From Cryobacterium breve (GTDB lineage Bacteria; Actinomycetota; Actinomycetes; Actinomycetales; Microbacteriaceae): DNA of 64,000 bases. Both the position numbers and the translations under genes were made by a program. The notes under the pieces were generated by a model. It saw only the letters and a list, made by a program, of their open reading frames with translations, was not told the DNA's origin and searched no databases. Below are positions 1-8,762 of the stretch, in pieces. Location of the stretch: NCBI RefSeq assembly GCF_027594785.1, contig NZ_CP075584.1, positions 1,426,001 to 1,490,000 on the forward strand, read 5' to 3'. Position 1 is the first letter of the stretch; every line of letters begins with the position of its first letter.

Positions 1-361
1 GCTCAGTGGAGTCCGGCAGCACGGTCGGCGTGGGCGTTCCGGTCTTCGTGAGCGCTTCGGAGATCCAGGGCAGCACCCCCTGGGCGTCACCCGCGTAGGC
101 CTGGAACGGCATCGCGACGGGAATGACGCCGAGGGCGATCGCATCATCCGCACTCCCCAAGCCCCAGGTCACGACCCGGGTCGGTTGCTTCGGGATCACG
201 GTGGACCCGAAGGCGTTCTCGATCGTGACGGGGAACGATGCGGCAGCGGAGTCGCCCGCCGCGGCATCCGTCGCCTGGGGCGCGGGCGCGGAACAGCCGG
301 TCAGGGTCAGGGCGACGAGGGCGGCCACAGCGACGAGCGCGCGGATGGGGGGACGGTGCAC
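1..361 (-). CDS. Iron-siderophore ABC transporter substrate-binding lipoprotein (3' part outside window)
   Basis: Extracytoplasmic receptor that delivers a ferric siderophore to the permease/ATPase encoded just upstream on the same strand. The visible N-terminal 120 residues begin with an arginine-containing hydrophobic signal peptide ending in a lipobox (LTGC, Cys about residue 23), a low-complexity Ala/Ser linker, then a conserved periplasmic-binding start (TRVVTWGLGSADDAIALGV) typical of the FepB/FecB class. The GTG start at 361 is chosen because GGAG lies about 6 nt upstream and it gives a complete signal peptide. A DtxR/IdeR box lies about 70 bp upstream, so iron repression is expected. 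Last gene of a five-gene siderophore operon; the C-terminal domain lies beyond the window edge. Confidence 0.85.
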   Translation of the reverse strand, partial: MHRPPIRALVAVAALVALTLTGCSAPAPQATDAAAGDSAAASFPVTIENAFGSTVIPKQPTRVVTWGLGSADDAIALGVIPVAMPFQAYAGDAQGVLPWISEALTKTGTPTPTVLPDSTE

Positions 362-428
362 GGGAAACTCCGGTTTCTCAGTTGTCGATGAGGTGCTGTG
401 TGACGCGGTTCGGTCTAGCTCACTTCAA

Positions 429-1449
429 CTAGCTTAGGTTAGCCTTACCTAATATAGCGGATGCCGGGGTCGGTGCGGGATGGAATCTTCCGATCGGCAC
501 GACGAGCGGTGAACCGCAGACGGGGTCGGGGATGACGAGGGCGTCGAGCCCGAAGGCGGAGCGGACGACGTCGACGGTCAGGGTCTTCGCGGGCGGCCCG
601 GCGGCGATGATGCCGCCTGAGCGCATCACGAGCATCTCGTCGGCGTACCGGGCCGCGAGGTTGAGGTCGTGGAGGACCATCACGATCGTGGTGCCCCGGG
701 TGCGGTTGAGTTCGAGGAGAAGGTCGAGGACCTCGATCTGGTGGGCGACGTCGAGGAAGCTCGTCGGTTCGTCGAGCAACAGGATGTCGGTGTCCTGGGC
801 GAGGGCCATCGCGATCCAGACCCGCTGGCGCTGGCCGCCGGAGAGCTCCTCGAGCCGGCGCGCGGCGAGGTCCAGGGTTCCGGTGCGCACGAGGGCGTCG
901 GCGACGATGGCGTCGTCCGCGGCCGTGGTGCCGCGGAACCAGCCCTGGTGCGGATGCCGGCCGCGACCGACGAGTTCGCCGACGGTGATGCCCTCCGGCG
1001 CGAGCGGCTGTTGCGGCAGGAGGCCGAGCGCGGTCGCGACCCGCTTGCCCGGAATCTTCGTGATGTCGATGCCGTCGAGGAGAACCACGCCGGATTGCGG
1101 GGCGAGCAGGCGGGCGAGTCCGCGGAGGAGCGTGGACTTGCCCGAGGCGTTCGCGCCGACGATGACCGTGATGCGTCCGACGGCGATCTCGAGGTCGAGG
1201 TCGGTGACGATTGGGACGCCATCGTAGCCGAGGCCGAGGGCGACGGTGCGCAGGCTCGTGGTGCGTGCGGTCGGCGCGGTCAACTGGGTCGACGGATGCT
1301 GCGTCCGTCCGAGCTTCCGGCCCTGAACCAATTCGACGGAGTTTTTGCCCGAAACGTCCGTGAGAGGGCCGTTTCGGGCCAAAAAGCCGAAAAACTCCGT
1401 CGAATCGGTTAGGCCGCGGGTCGGGCGTGTTCGGGTTGGAGTGGGTCAT
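429..1449 (-). CDS. Siderophore ABC transporter ATP-binding protein (FepC/FecE type), frame broken as given
   Basis: ATPase of the ferric-siderophore importer. It shows Walker A (GANASGKST), Q-loop (LLPQQ), signature LSGGQRQR and Walker B ILLLDEPTSFLD followed by the D/H-loop (MVLHDLN). The uninterrupted frame is 429-1382, but its first residues come from a palindromic repeat and only TTG starts are available. ATG at 1449 overlaps the upstream permease stop (ATGA) and reads through the 85-bp repeat; it joins the ATPase frame if the CAGGCTC at 1251-1257 is really CAGCTC. The corrected protein therefore begins MTHSNPNTPDPRP, then about 28 repeat-coded residues (NRFDGVF to KLRRIG), then the ATPase. 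Function certain; start inferred. Confidence 0.85.
434..452. promoter_or_regulatory. DtxR/IdeR-type iron box
   Basis: The 19-bp sequence TTAGGTTAGCCTTACCTAA is a near-perfect inverted repeat that matches the DtxR/IdeR consensus TTAGGTTAGSCTAACCTAA at all but one position. It sits between the ATPase and the substrate-binding protein, but also codes the last residues of the ATPase (LGKANL), so operator and coding sequence overlap. It should repress the lipoprotein gene when iron is sufficient. Confidence 0.85.
1326..1410. repeat. 85-bp palindromic element, family A copy 1 (inside coding sequence)
   Basis: Terminal inverted repeats of about 21 nt (AACCAATTCGACGGAGTTTTT and its complement, ending AATCGGTT) enclose a GC-rich inner hairpin. 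It lies at the 5' end of the ATPase gene, 37 bp after the permease stop. On the coding strand it is open in the frame of ATG 1449 and encodes a peptide starting NRFDGVF and ending KLRRIG. Confidence 0.9.
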
Positions 1450-2612
1450 CGGGTTCCTTCGGTGCTGTCGCGCGAGCTGCCGCTGCCGCCTGCGGCTCCG
1501 GTCGCGAGCAGCCAGAGCAGGTAGGGCGCCCCGATGGCGCCGGTGACGACCCCGGCCGGGAGCTGGAGTCCGCCCGGGAGCAGGTGCTGGGCGGCGAAGT
1601 CGGCGCCACTGACGATCAGGGCGCCGACCAGGGCCGACGGCACGAGGCCGAGCCCGCCGGTGCCGACGAGGCGGCGGGCGATCGGCGCGGACACGAACGC
1701 GACGAACGCGAGCGGGCCGACCATGGCCGTCGCGAGCGCGGCGAGGGCGACGGCGACGGCGAGGAGTCCGAGCCGGTTGCGCTCGGCGCCGACACCGAGG
1801 CTCGTGGCCAGGTCGTCGCCGAGTTGCAGCGCGCGGAGACGCGGCGCGAGCATCCGCACGATGGGCAGGAGCACGGCGAGCCCGACCGCGACGACGGCGA
1901 TCTCTGGCCACGCGGCACCGCTCACGCTGCCGACGAGCCAGGTGAGGGCATCCTGGGCGTTGCGAAGCTCGGCACGGCTGAGCAGGTAGCCGAGCAGGCC
2001 CTGCACCATGAACGCGACGCCGACGCCGATGAGCACGAAGCGGTAGCCGGCGACGCCGCTCGTACCTCCGCCGCGGCCGCGCCAGGCCAGCAGGTAGATG
2101 ATGGTCGCGACGAGGATCGCACCGCCGAAGGCCGCGAAGGCGGTGGCCAGACTGCCGAAGCCGAGCACGAGCATCCCGAGCACCGCGGCGGCGCTCGCCC
2201 CGCCGGTGACGCCGACGATGTCGGGGCTCGCGAGCGGATTGCGCAGCACGGTCTGGAACAGGGCGCCCGAGAGCGCGAAGGCGATGCCGGTCAGGAGCCC
2301 GAGCACGAGCCGGGGCAGGCGCAGCGTCAGCACGATGAAGTTCTCGGCTCCCGTGCCCTGGCCGGCGAGGGTGCGGAGCAGGTCGGGCACCGCGACGGAA
2401 TAGGAGCCGACGGAGAGGCTCAGCGCGGCGACGACGAGCAGCGCGGCGGCGAGGACGATCGCGATCCGACGCTCCCGGCGGCGCCGTGCACCCCGCGCCG
2501 CCGCGAGAGTCGCCGCTTCTGCCGGGACGACCCGGTGCACCGGGGATTCCGGGCGGGAACGGCGACCCTCGGCGAGGTCGGCCGGTGCAGCGTGCGGTGT
2601 GCGCGGGGTCAC
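1446..2612 (-). CDS. FecCD-family siderophore ABC transporter permease (second permease)
   Basis: 388-residue inner-membrane permease of the ferric-siderophore importer, partner of the preceding permease gene. After a basic cytoplasmic N-terminus (RGARRRRERR) come about nine to ten hydrophobic segments. FecCD hallmarks include VLRNPLASPDIVGVTGGAS after the third segment and VGPLAFVAFVSAPIARRLVG near the C-terminus, the coupling-helix region that contacts the ATPase. The GTG start at 2612 overlaps the stop of the upstream permease (GTGA), indicating translational coupling. The longer open frame upstream of it is a shadow of the other permease. The stop overlaps the proposed ATG of the ATPase gene. 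Confidence 0.9.
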   Translation of the reverse strand: MTPRTPHAAPADLAEGRRSRPESPVHRVVPAEAATLAAARGARRRRERRIAIVLAAALLVVAALSLSVGSYSVAVPDLLRTLAGQGTGAENFIVLTLRLPRLVLGLLTGIAFALSGALFQTVLRNPLASPDIVGVTGGASAAAVLGMLVLGFGSLATAFAAFGGAILVATIIYLLAWRGRGGGTSGVAGYRFVLIGVGVAFMVQGLLGYLLSRAELRNAQDALTWLVGSVSGAAWPEIAVVAVGLAVLLPIVRMLAPRLRALQLGDDLATSLGVGAERNRLGLLAVAVALAALATAMVGPLAFVAFVSAPIARRLVGTGGLGLVPSALVGALIVSGADFAAQHLLPGGLQLPAGVVTGAIGAPYLLWLLATGAAGGSGSSRDSTEGTR

Positions 2613-3760
2613 AGTCCGACCGCCTTGGTGCCGCGCACGAGCGCGATCAGCACGGGGGCGCCGAGGAACGCGACGACGAGGCCGGCCTCGACCTCGCCGG
2701 GGCGGGCGATCACACGGCCGATCACGTCGGCGAGCAGGAGCAGGGCCGAGCAGCGCAGCGCGGAGAGAGCGAGGGTCCAGCGGTAGTCGGGGCCGGCGAA
2801 CCAGCGGGCGAGGTGCGGCACCGCGAGGCCGACGAAGACGATCGGGCCGGCGAGCGCGGTCGCCGAGCCGCAGAGCAGCACGACGGCCACGAAGCAGACG
2901 ATTCGTGCGGCCACGACGTTCTGGCCGAGGCCGCGGGCGAGGTCGTCTCCGAGGGCGAGCGCGTTGAGCATCCGCCCGGCCGTTGCCGCCAGCACGGCTC
3001 CGACGAGGATGAACGGCGCGAGCTGCAGGGCCGTGTCGAGGCCGCGGGCGGAGAGGGAGCCCGCCGACCAGAACCGGTAGCGGTCGAAGGTCGCCGGGTC
3101 GCTGAGCAGCACGATGGTGATCAGCGAGGTGAGCGCCGCGGTGAGCGCGGTGCCGGCGAGGGTCAGCTTGACGGGCGTCGCTCCCCCGCGTCCGAGCGAA
3201 CCGATGACGTAGACGACGGATGCCGCGACCGCGGCCCCGACGAAGGCGAACCACACGTAGCCGAGCGCGCTGGTGACCCCGAACAGGGCGATGCCGCCGA
3301 CGACGAAGAGGGAGGCGCCCGCGTTGACGCCGAGCAGGCCGGGGTCGGCGAGGGGATTGCGGGTGACGCCCTGCATGAGCGCGCCGGCGATACCGAGAGC
3401 GAGGCCCGCGAGCAGGCCGACGACTGTGCGCGGGATGCGCAGGTCGAGCACCACGAGCTGGTCGGTCACGGCGGGATCCGGCCGGAACAGGGCGTCGAGG
3501 ACGGTGCCGAATGACACGTCCCGCGCGCCGACCACGAGGGAGGCGATGATCACGAGGGCGAGGAGCACGGCCGCGGCGAGGAGCCCCGCCGTCGACCGCC
3601 GACCCGAACCGATTCGACGGAGTTTTTCGGGTTTCGGGCCCGAAAGAGCGCTCTCCCGTGTGTTTTGGGCAAAAACTCCGTCGAATTGGTTCGGGGCAGG
3701 GCGGTTCAGGGCCGGGCTGTTCGCGGCCGGGAACTCGGAGGAGTGTGCCAGACGGCTCAC
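2609..3760 (-). CDS. FecCD-family siderophore ABC transporter permease with in-frame repeat insertion
   Basis: 383-residue permease of the siderophore importer. The body from STAGLLAAAVLLALVII onward has the FecCD pattern of many membrane helices, with GVTRNPLADPGLLGVNAGAS and AGPIVFVGLAVPHLARW as family signatures. The GTG start at 3760 overlaps the stop of the siderophore-interacting protein gene (GTGA). Residues about 24 to 51 (NQFDGVF to KLRRIG) are encoded entirely by a copy of the 85-bp palindromic element, in frame, in the cytoplasmic tail before the first helix. Without that element the usual N-terminal tail would be short. A start inside the element is possible but no ribosome site is visible there. 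Confidence 0.88.
   Translation of the reverse strand: MSRLAHSSEFPAANSPALNRPAPNQFDGVFAQNTRESALSGPKPEKLRRIGSGRRSTAGLLAAAVLLALVIIASLVVGARDVSFGTVLDALFRPDPAVTDQLVVLDLRIPRTVVGLLAGLALGIAGALMQGVTRNPLADPGLLGVNAGASLFVVGGIALFGVTSALGYVWFAFVGAAVAASVVYVIGSLGRGGATPVKLTLAGTALTAALTSLITIVLLSDPATFDRYRFWSAGSLSARGLDTALQLAPFILVGAVLAATAGRMLNALALGDDLARGLGQNVVAARIVCFVAVVLLCGSATALAGPIVFVGLAVPHLARWFAGPDYRWTLALSALRCSALLLLADVIGRVIARPGEVEAGLVVAFLGAPVLIALVRGTKAVGL
3607..3691. repeat. 85-bp palindromic element, family A copy 2 (in-frame in permease)
   Basis: Same length and ends as copy 1 (AACCGATTCGACGGAG to CTCCGTCGAATTGGTT), in opposite relative orientation. The inner part matches the reverse complement of copy 1, including GAGAG and TTTCGGG blocks. 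It is read in frame as part of the permease N-terminus. Confidence 0.9.
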
Positions 3761-4755
3761 TGGGGCTCGGCTTTGCCGAGGCGCCAGTAGCCCATGAAGG
3801 AGACGCGGCGGCGGTCGACGCCGGTCTCGCTCACGAGGAACCGGCGGAGGCGCTTGATCGCGCCGGCCTCTCCGGCGAGCCAGGCGTAGAAGCCGGCGCC
3901 CGAGGGTGTGTCCGGGGTGTCCCACAGGGTGTCGCGGTCGACGTCGATCTCGAGCTCTGCCGCGGTCACGCCGGTTCCGGTCGGGACCTCTGGTCCCCGG
4001 TGACCGGTGGCCCAGGTGCGCACGGCGGCGTCGAGGCGTTCGCCGTGCGGGGCGGCGCAGCGCGGAAGCCAGGTGACCGAGCACCCGTCCGGGACCCGGA
4101 CGTCGAGCTGGTCCGCGGCATCCGGCACCTCGAGGAAGGCGTGCGCCGTGCGCCCGGGCCGCAGGCTGTCGAGGATCCCGCAGATCGCGGGGACCGCGGT
4201 CTCGTCGCCCGCGAGGAGCAGGTAGGTGGCATCGCCGGGGCGCCAGTCGAGGCCGAGGCCTGCGTCACGGCTGCGGGAGTCCGGCCCGACGATGACGACG
4301 TGCTCGCCGATCTGGGCCGCGGCGAGCCAGCGCGAGGCCGGGCCGGGGCCGGAACCGGCGGCATCCGCCGGACCGTGGGAGACGAAGTCGACGTCGAGTT
4401 CGCGGAGGTGCGGGCGCACCGAGCGCACGGTGTAGCTGCGGAACGGGTTGCGCTCCGCCTCGGGAAGGGCCCGCCAGCGGTCGTACCAGCCCGTGCCGGT
4501 CGAGGCAGGGTCATGCTGCTCGTCCGCGCCGAAATCGGCCAGGCCGACGCCGGGGATCGGCAGGACGAGCTTGATCCGCTGGTCAAGTCCGGCCGTGCCG
4601 AAGTGCTCGAATTCGGGGCCGGTGAAGGTCACCCGCACGAAATGCGGGCTCAGGCGCCGGATACCCGCGACCGTCGCCCGGTAGGGCCGGTAGCCGGGGC
4701 GTGCGTCAGGGAGCAGGTCCTCGCCGGTCACCTCGGTGCTGGGTAAGGTAAGCAT
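3757..4755 (-). CDS. Siderophore-interacting protein (FAD/NAD(P)H ferric-siderophore reductase)
   Basis: 332-residue cytoplasmic flavoprotein that releases iron from the imported siderophore by reduction. The N-terminal FAD-binding barrel contains LSPHFVRVTFTG and the RSYTVR flavin motif. The SIP C-terminal NAD(P)H-binding domain contains LLAGDETAVPAICGIL and ends RRRVSFMGYWRLGK. The first gene of the uptake operon, it overlaps the next gene by 4 nt. The ATG at 4755 lies within the DtxR box and has no clear ribosome site, so the transcript could be leaderless or start at the in-frame GTG nine codons on. Iron-repressed by inference from the box. Confidence 0.9.
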   Translation of the reverse strand: MLTLPSTEVTGEDLLPDARPGYRPYRATVAGIRRLSPHFVRVTFTGPEFEHFGTAGLDQRIKLVLPIPGVGLADFGADEQHDPASTGTGWYDRWRALPEAERNPFRSYTVRSVRPHLRELDVDFVSHGPADAAGSGPGPASRWLAAAQIGEHVVIVGPDSRSRDAGLGLDWRPGDATYLLLAGDETAVPAICGILDSLRPGRTAHAFLEVPDAADQLDVRVPDGCSVTWLPRCAAPHGERLDAAVRTWATGHRGPEVPTGTGVTAAELEIDVDRDTLWDTPDTPSGAGFYAWLAGEAGAIKRLRRFLVSETGVDRRRVSFMGYWRLGKAEPQ

Positions 4756-4762
4756 TACCTAA
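4744..4762. promoter_or_regulatory. DtxR/IdeR-type iron box at start of siderophore operon
   Basis: TAAGGTAAGCATTACCTAA is an imperfect 19-bp inverted repeat of the same class as the box at 434-452. It spans the predicted start codon of the siderophore-interacting protein, so bound regulator would block RNA polymerase at or just after the transcription start. Confidence 0.75.
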
Positions 4763-4857
4763 GTATTGCATCCCCGGGCTCCGCGTGCCGTGTGAATTCG
4801 GTGTGAGCACACCGGTCACGACGACGAGCGGATGCCGCCGCGAGCCGGCTCGGCCGG

Positions 4858-5752
4858 CTACAGCCCGATGCTGGCCCCGCCGGCCCCTGCGGACCCACCG
4901 GACCCGCCGTGCGGGCCGTCCCCGGTTTCCACGGGGCGGTCCGGGAGGTTTGACCACTGCGACCAGGATCCGGGATACAGGTAGGGGACAAACCCGGCGA
5001 TCGTGAGCGCGGCGATCTCGTGGGCGGCGGTGACGCCCGATCCGCAGTAGACCCCGATCGGTCGCATCGGTCGCACGCCGAGGGACTCGAACTGCGCGCG
5101 GAGCCTGGTCGGCGGGCAGGAAGCGGCCGTCGTCGGCGAGGGTGTCCGTCGTCGGGGCGCTCACCGCTCCGGGGATGTGGCCGGCGCGCGGGTCGACCGG
5201 CTCCGTCTCACCCCGGTACCGGGCGCCGGCACGCGCGTCAAGGAGGATGCCGGTGTGCGCGATGGCAGCGGCGGTGTCGGCGTCGATCGTGCCGAGCGAA
5301 CCGTAGCTGAGGTGTGCGGTGCCGATCGGCGGGTCAGGCTGCTCCCCGGCGACGAGCGGCAAGCCCGCCCTGCGCCAGGCGGCGAGCGCACCGTCGAGCA
5401 GGAGCACGTTTCGGTGCCCGGCGTGCCGCAACAGCAGCCACCATGCCCGCGCCGCGGACATCAGGCTCAGGTCGTCGTAGACCACGACGGTGTCGTCGTC
5501 GTGGATTCCCCAGCGGCGCACGGCCGCCTGCAGGTCCTCGATCGCGGGGAGCGGGTGCCGCCCGTCCTCTGGCGCCCCTGGCCGGGCGAGCTCGGTCTCG
5601 AGGTCGACGTAGACCGCGCCCGGCAGGTGTCCGGCGGCGTATTCGTCGCGTCCGCTCGGCCCGAGGAGCGCCCACCGGACGTCGAGCACACGGATGTCGT
5701 CACGCGTCTCGAGCAGGCTGGCCAGGTCTTCGGCGGAGATCAAAGTGTTCAC
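4858..5752 (-). CDS. Thiosulfate/3-mercaptopyruvate sulfurtransferase (two rhodanese domains), frame broken as given
   Basis: Tandem-rhodanese enzyme that transfers sulfane sulfur from thiosulfate or 3-mercaptopyruvate to cyanide or thiols. The first (structural) domain runs from VLDVRWALLGPSGRDEYAAGH to about residue 130; the second carries the catalytic loop CGSGVTA with the active-site cysteine, in the form associated with mercaptopyruvate sulfurtransferases. The frame shifts at CAGGCTC (complement GAGCCTG, 5101-5107): before it the protein reads FLPADQ and after it LRAQFESLGVRPMRPIGVYCGSG, so restoring CAGCTC gives one protein of about 298 residues. GTG start at 5752. Not obviously part of the siderophore operon; the ends are about 95 bp apart. 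Confidence 0.85.
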
Positions 5753-5999
5753 GAAACCACGGTACCGGGTGTGCGCGGCACGGGCACCCGCATCCGCCGA
5801 CGCCCTCGGTCAGGGCGCGGGCCACTCACCGCCCGGGACTCGCCCCGTGGCACCGTCGTCGGCACGGAATTGCGTCCCGTACACGTTCGTTGCGAAAACG
5901 GCCGCGCGCGCGATGCAATTCGGCGCGGGGTGGCGACGGATTGCGTGGCGGCGGCCCGACTCTCGTCCCGCACCGGGCCTCGCCCGTAGACTTGAACGA

Positions 6000-7207
6000 G
6001 TGAGCAGCTACTGGACCCTACTGAAGACGCCCGGGGTTGCCCGTCTGATCGCCGCGCAGCTGACCGCCCGCTTCCCGTTCGGGATGCTCTCGCTCGCGTT
6101 CCTGATCCACATCAAGCGCGTCTACGACTCCTACGGCTCCGCCGGCCTCGTGCTCGGTGCGATGAGCATCGGCCAGGCGATCGCAGGTCCCCTCACGAGC
6201 CGCCTCATGGGCCGGTGGGGCATGCGCCCGGTCATCATCGCCACGATCGCGATCTGCGCGAGCGCCATCGTCGTGATGGCGCTGCTGGTCCTGCCGATCT
6301 GGGGCCTGATGGTGATCGGCCTCGTCGCGGGGTTGACGACACCGCCGATCCAGCCGGCCGTGCGCACGATCTACCCGAAGATCGTCAACTCCCGCCAGCT
6401 CACCCCCTGTTCTCGCTCGACGCATCCGCCCAGGAGATCATCTGGGTGCTCGGACCGGTCATCGCCACGTTCGTCGCGATCCAGATCAGCTCGGTCGCCG
6501 GCATCCTGCTCGCCGCCGCGTTCCTGGTCGGCGGCGGCATCTGGTTCGTCGTGCTACCGGAGGTCGGCCGGGTGCGGATCCCGCGCAGCCGCCGCAAGCT
6601 CGGCGCCGTGCTCAAGCGTCCCCCGGTGCTCCTCAGCACCGTCGTCGGCTTCATGCTCGTCGCGGCGTGCTCCGCCGTCGAGGCCGGCGTCGTCGCGGCT
6701 TTCGGCCACGGCAGCGCGGACTCCGGCTGGGTGCTCGGCATCTTCGCGATCGGCTCGCTCGTGGGCGGCCTCGCGCTCGGCCACGCGCCGATCGGTCCGT
6801 GGGCCCTCGCCGGGCGGATGCTGATCGTCACGATCGGCCTGTCCCTCGCGACCCTGGGACTCAGCTTCTGGTGGCTCGCCGCCACCCTGCTCCTCGCGGG
6901 CATCGGCATCGCGCCGGCCTTCGCCGTACTGTTCGGGATCGTCTCCGCGAGCGTCAAGTTCAGTGACACCGCCGAGGCGTACGGCTGGGTCGGCACCGGC
7001 CAGCTGATGGGCGCGGCGCTCGGGTCGGCGACGGCCGGCTTCATGATCGACCACAACGGCGCCGGTTCGGCCATCCTCGTCGCCGCCGGTTTCGCGGCGC
7101 TCGGCACCCTGATTCCCGCGCTCGGACGCCGCTGGCACCCCGACCTGCGCGGCCGCGACGCCGGCCCGATCCCCGACACCGCGCCGATCCAGATCCAGGT
7201 CTCCTAG
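6000..7207 (+). CDS. Major facilitator superfamily transporter, frame broken as given
   Basis: Twelve-helix MFS carrier of about 402 residues; substrate unknown. The first half begins VSSYWTLLKTPGVARL from GTG 6000 and includes the motif-A-like loop GPLTSRLMGRWGMRP. The second half starts PLFSLDASAQEIIWVLGP and ends near residue 400 with a hydrophilic tail. The halves are in different frames joined at 6402-6408, where ACCCCCTG would need one more C to read LTPLFSLD. The span is one base short of a multiple of three, consistent with a single missing base. Divergent from the sulfurtransferase; 247 bp between them with no clear operator. Confidence 0.85.
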
Positions 7208-7306
7208 CCCGCACCGCCGCGACTGCGCCAGGACCCTCGCGCCGGCGCCCGCCCGCGAGGGGTCGCAAGAGTGCCGGTATGGTGCCGGCAGAGTACCGGC
7301 AGAGTG

Positions 7307-7371
7307 CCGCGAGAGTACACTCTTGGCCCTTTAAACCCGCAGTTTAAAGGGCCAAAAGTGTACTCTCGCGG
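7307..7371. repeat. 65-bp near-perfect palindrome, family B copy 1
   Basis: Arms of about 29-30 nt (CCGCGAGAGTACACTCTTGG, continuing CCCTTTAAAC) pair with one mismatch around a CCGCA loop. Lies between convergent MFS and gldA genes. A second copy of the same length is at 14724-14788. May terminate transcription from both sides although there is no U-tract. Confidence 0.9.
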
Positions 7372-7435
7372 GCGACATCGAGGGCGCGGGTCCGGGCAGC
7401 GGATGCCGCGGCATCCGCTGCCGGAGACCTGCGGA

Positions 7436-8600
7436 CTAGTGCGTGTCGACCTCGTGGGCGACGTACTGCACAGGCGCGGGCAGGTGCGCCTCGCTCCGCA
7501 CGGTGCGGGAGAACCGCTCGATCGACTTGAGCGCGCTGACCAGCTCGTCGGGGGTGATCGGGAACGGCATGTTGTGGATGGTCTCCCCTGGCACCGTCGC
7601 CGCTTCGGCGACGCGGCGCAGGTCGTCCTCGTCGTCGACGCTGAGGCCGACCTCGGTCAGGGTGTTCGGCAGCCCGACCCGGGTCGTGAACTCGATGAAG
7701 TCGCGGATCTCCTGGGTCGGGGCGCCCTCGAGCACGAGCCTGCGTGACCGAGCCGATGTTGACCTTCTGCCCGTGGGCGAGGCCATGGGTCTGGTGCGCC
7801 GCGGTCAGGCCGTTGTGGATCGCGTGGGCGGCGGCCAGCCCGCCGGACTCGAACCCGAGCCCCGACAGCAACGTGTTGGCCTCGACGAGCTTCTCGACGG
7901 CCGGGGTGACCTGATGGTCGCGCACGGCGTCGAGGGCGGGGAGCGCGTTGTCCCAGATCACGCCCCAGGACAGCTCGGCGAGCGCGGTGCCCGCGAGAGT
8001 CGGCAGGCCGCCGGCCATCGTGTTCGCGTGCGACTGCCTCGTGGCCCGGGCCTCGAGCCAGGTCGCGAGGGCATCGCCGACGCCCGCGGCCAGGAACGCG
8101 GCGGGGGCATCCGCCACGAGCTGGGTGTCCATCAGCACGAGGTCCGGGTTCTTCGGGAAGAAGCGGTACTCCTCGAACGCGCCGTCCGCGGTGTAGATCA
8201 CGGAGAGGGCCGAGGTGGGGGCATCCGTCGAAGCGACGGAGGGCACCGTGACCCAGCGGATGCCGGCCAGGAACCCCGCGGCCTTCACGGCGTCCATGGT
8301 GCTGCCGCCGCCGAGGGCGACGATGACGTCGGCGCCGGTCCTGTCGATCACGCCGACGAGGCGGGTGACCTCCGCGGCCGTGGGGATGCCGCCGAAGCGT
8401 TCCCGGGTGACGGGCAGCTGGGCGGCGCGGAGCGAGTCCGTGGCGCGCTGTCCGACGATCCCCCAGACGACGTCGTCTGAGACGAGGAGCGGGGTCTTCC
8501 CGAGCGGCGCGAGGAATTCGCCGAGCCGGGACAGCGCCCCCTTCCCCTGGACGTAGCGGCCGGGGCTGATGATGGTGCGAATGGCGCTGGAGGCGGCCAT
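7436..8600 (-). CDS. gldA: Glycerol dehydrogenase (iron-containing/GldA-type alcohol dehydrogenase), frame broken as given
   Basis: NAD-dependent, metal-requiring polyol dehydrogenase that oxidises glycerol or a related polyol. NAD-binding GGGSTMDAVK, metal-ligand Asp in GVGDALATW and His residues in AAAHAIHNGL and THGLAHGQK are present, as in GldA. The start is ATG 8600, preceded by AAGGAG 7 nt upstream; an ATG 18 nt earlier lacks a ribosome site. The frame breaks at GAGCCTG (7736-7742): SVTQ then LVLEGAPTQEIRDF in the other frame, joined if CAGGCTC is CAGCTC, giving about 387 residues. Divergently transcribed from an IclR regulator with an operator between them, suggesting substrate-induced expression. 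Confidence 0.88.
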
Positions 8601-8671
8601 GGCGATCTCCTTTTTCAATCGATGCGGATGCCGCCAGCCTAAATTCGCCGGTCACGGTCGGTCAGGGGCCC

Positions 8672-8688
8672 TGTCACCATGTGAGAAG
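8672..8688. promoter_or_regulatory. Inverted-repeat operator between gldA and IclR gene
   Basis: TGTCACCATGTGAGAAG contains TCAC-CAT-GTGA, a perfect inverted repeat with a 3-nt centre. Almost the same 17-mer (TCTCACCCCGTGAGAAG) occurs at 13719-13735 upstream of the ADH operon. The likely ligand is the adjacent IclR protein; this is inference from position and recurrence. Confidence 0.5.
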
Positions 8689-8762
8689 CTGCTCGCCGTA
8701 CCCGGGATCTTCTCAGGCGCCGTGCGATTGTGCCGGGACCGCGCCCGACCGACAATGGCCGC

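Noticed and set aside
445..1911. 488-residue Arg/Pro-rich frame over ATPase and permease
   Set aside because: Mostly a shadow frame; only the short stretch from ATG 1449 through the repeat is relevant, as the proposed real start of the ATPase.
5101..5107. Programmed ribosomal frameshifting at GAGCCTG as the explanation for broken genes
   Set aside because: It occurs in different codon phases and in ordinary metabolic genes, with no slippery heptamer or downstream structure; a sequence error or DNA-level event fits better.
7307..7371. Insertion-sequence terminal repeats
   Set aside because: No transposase lies between or near the palindromes; genes between family B copies are intact metabolic genes in a coherent order.
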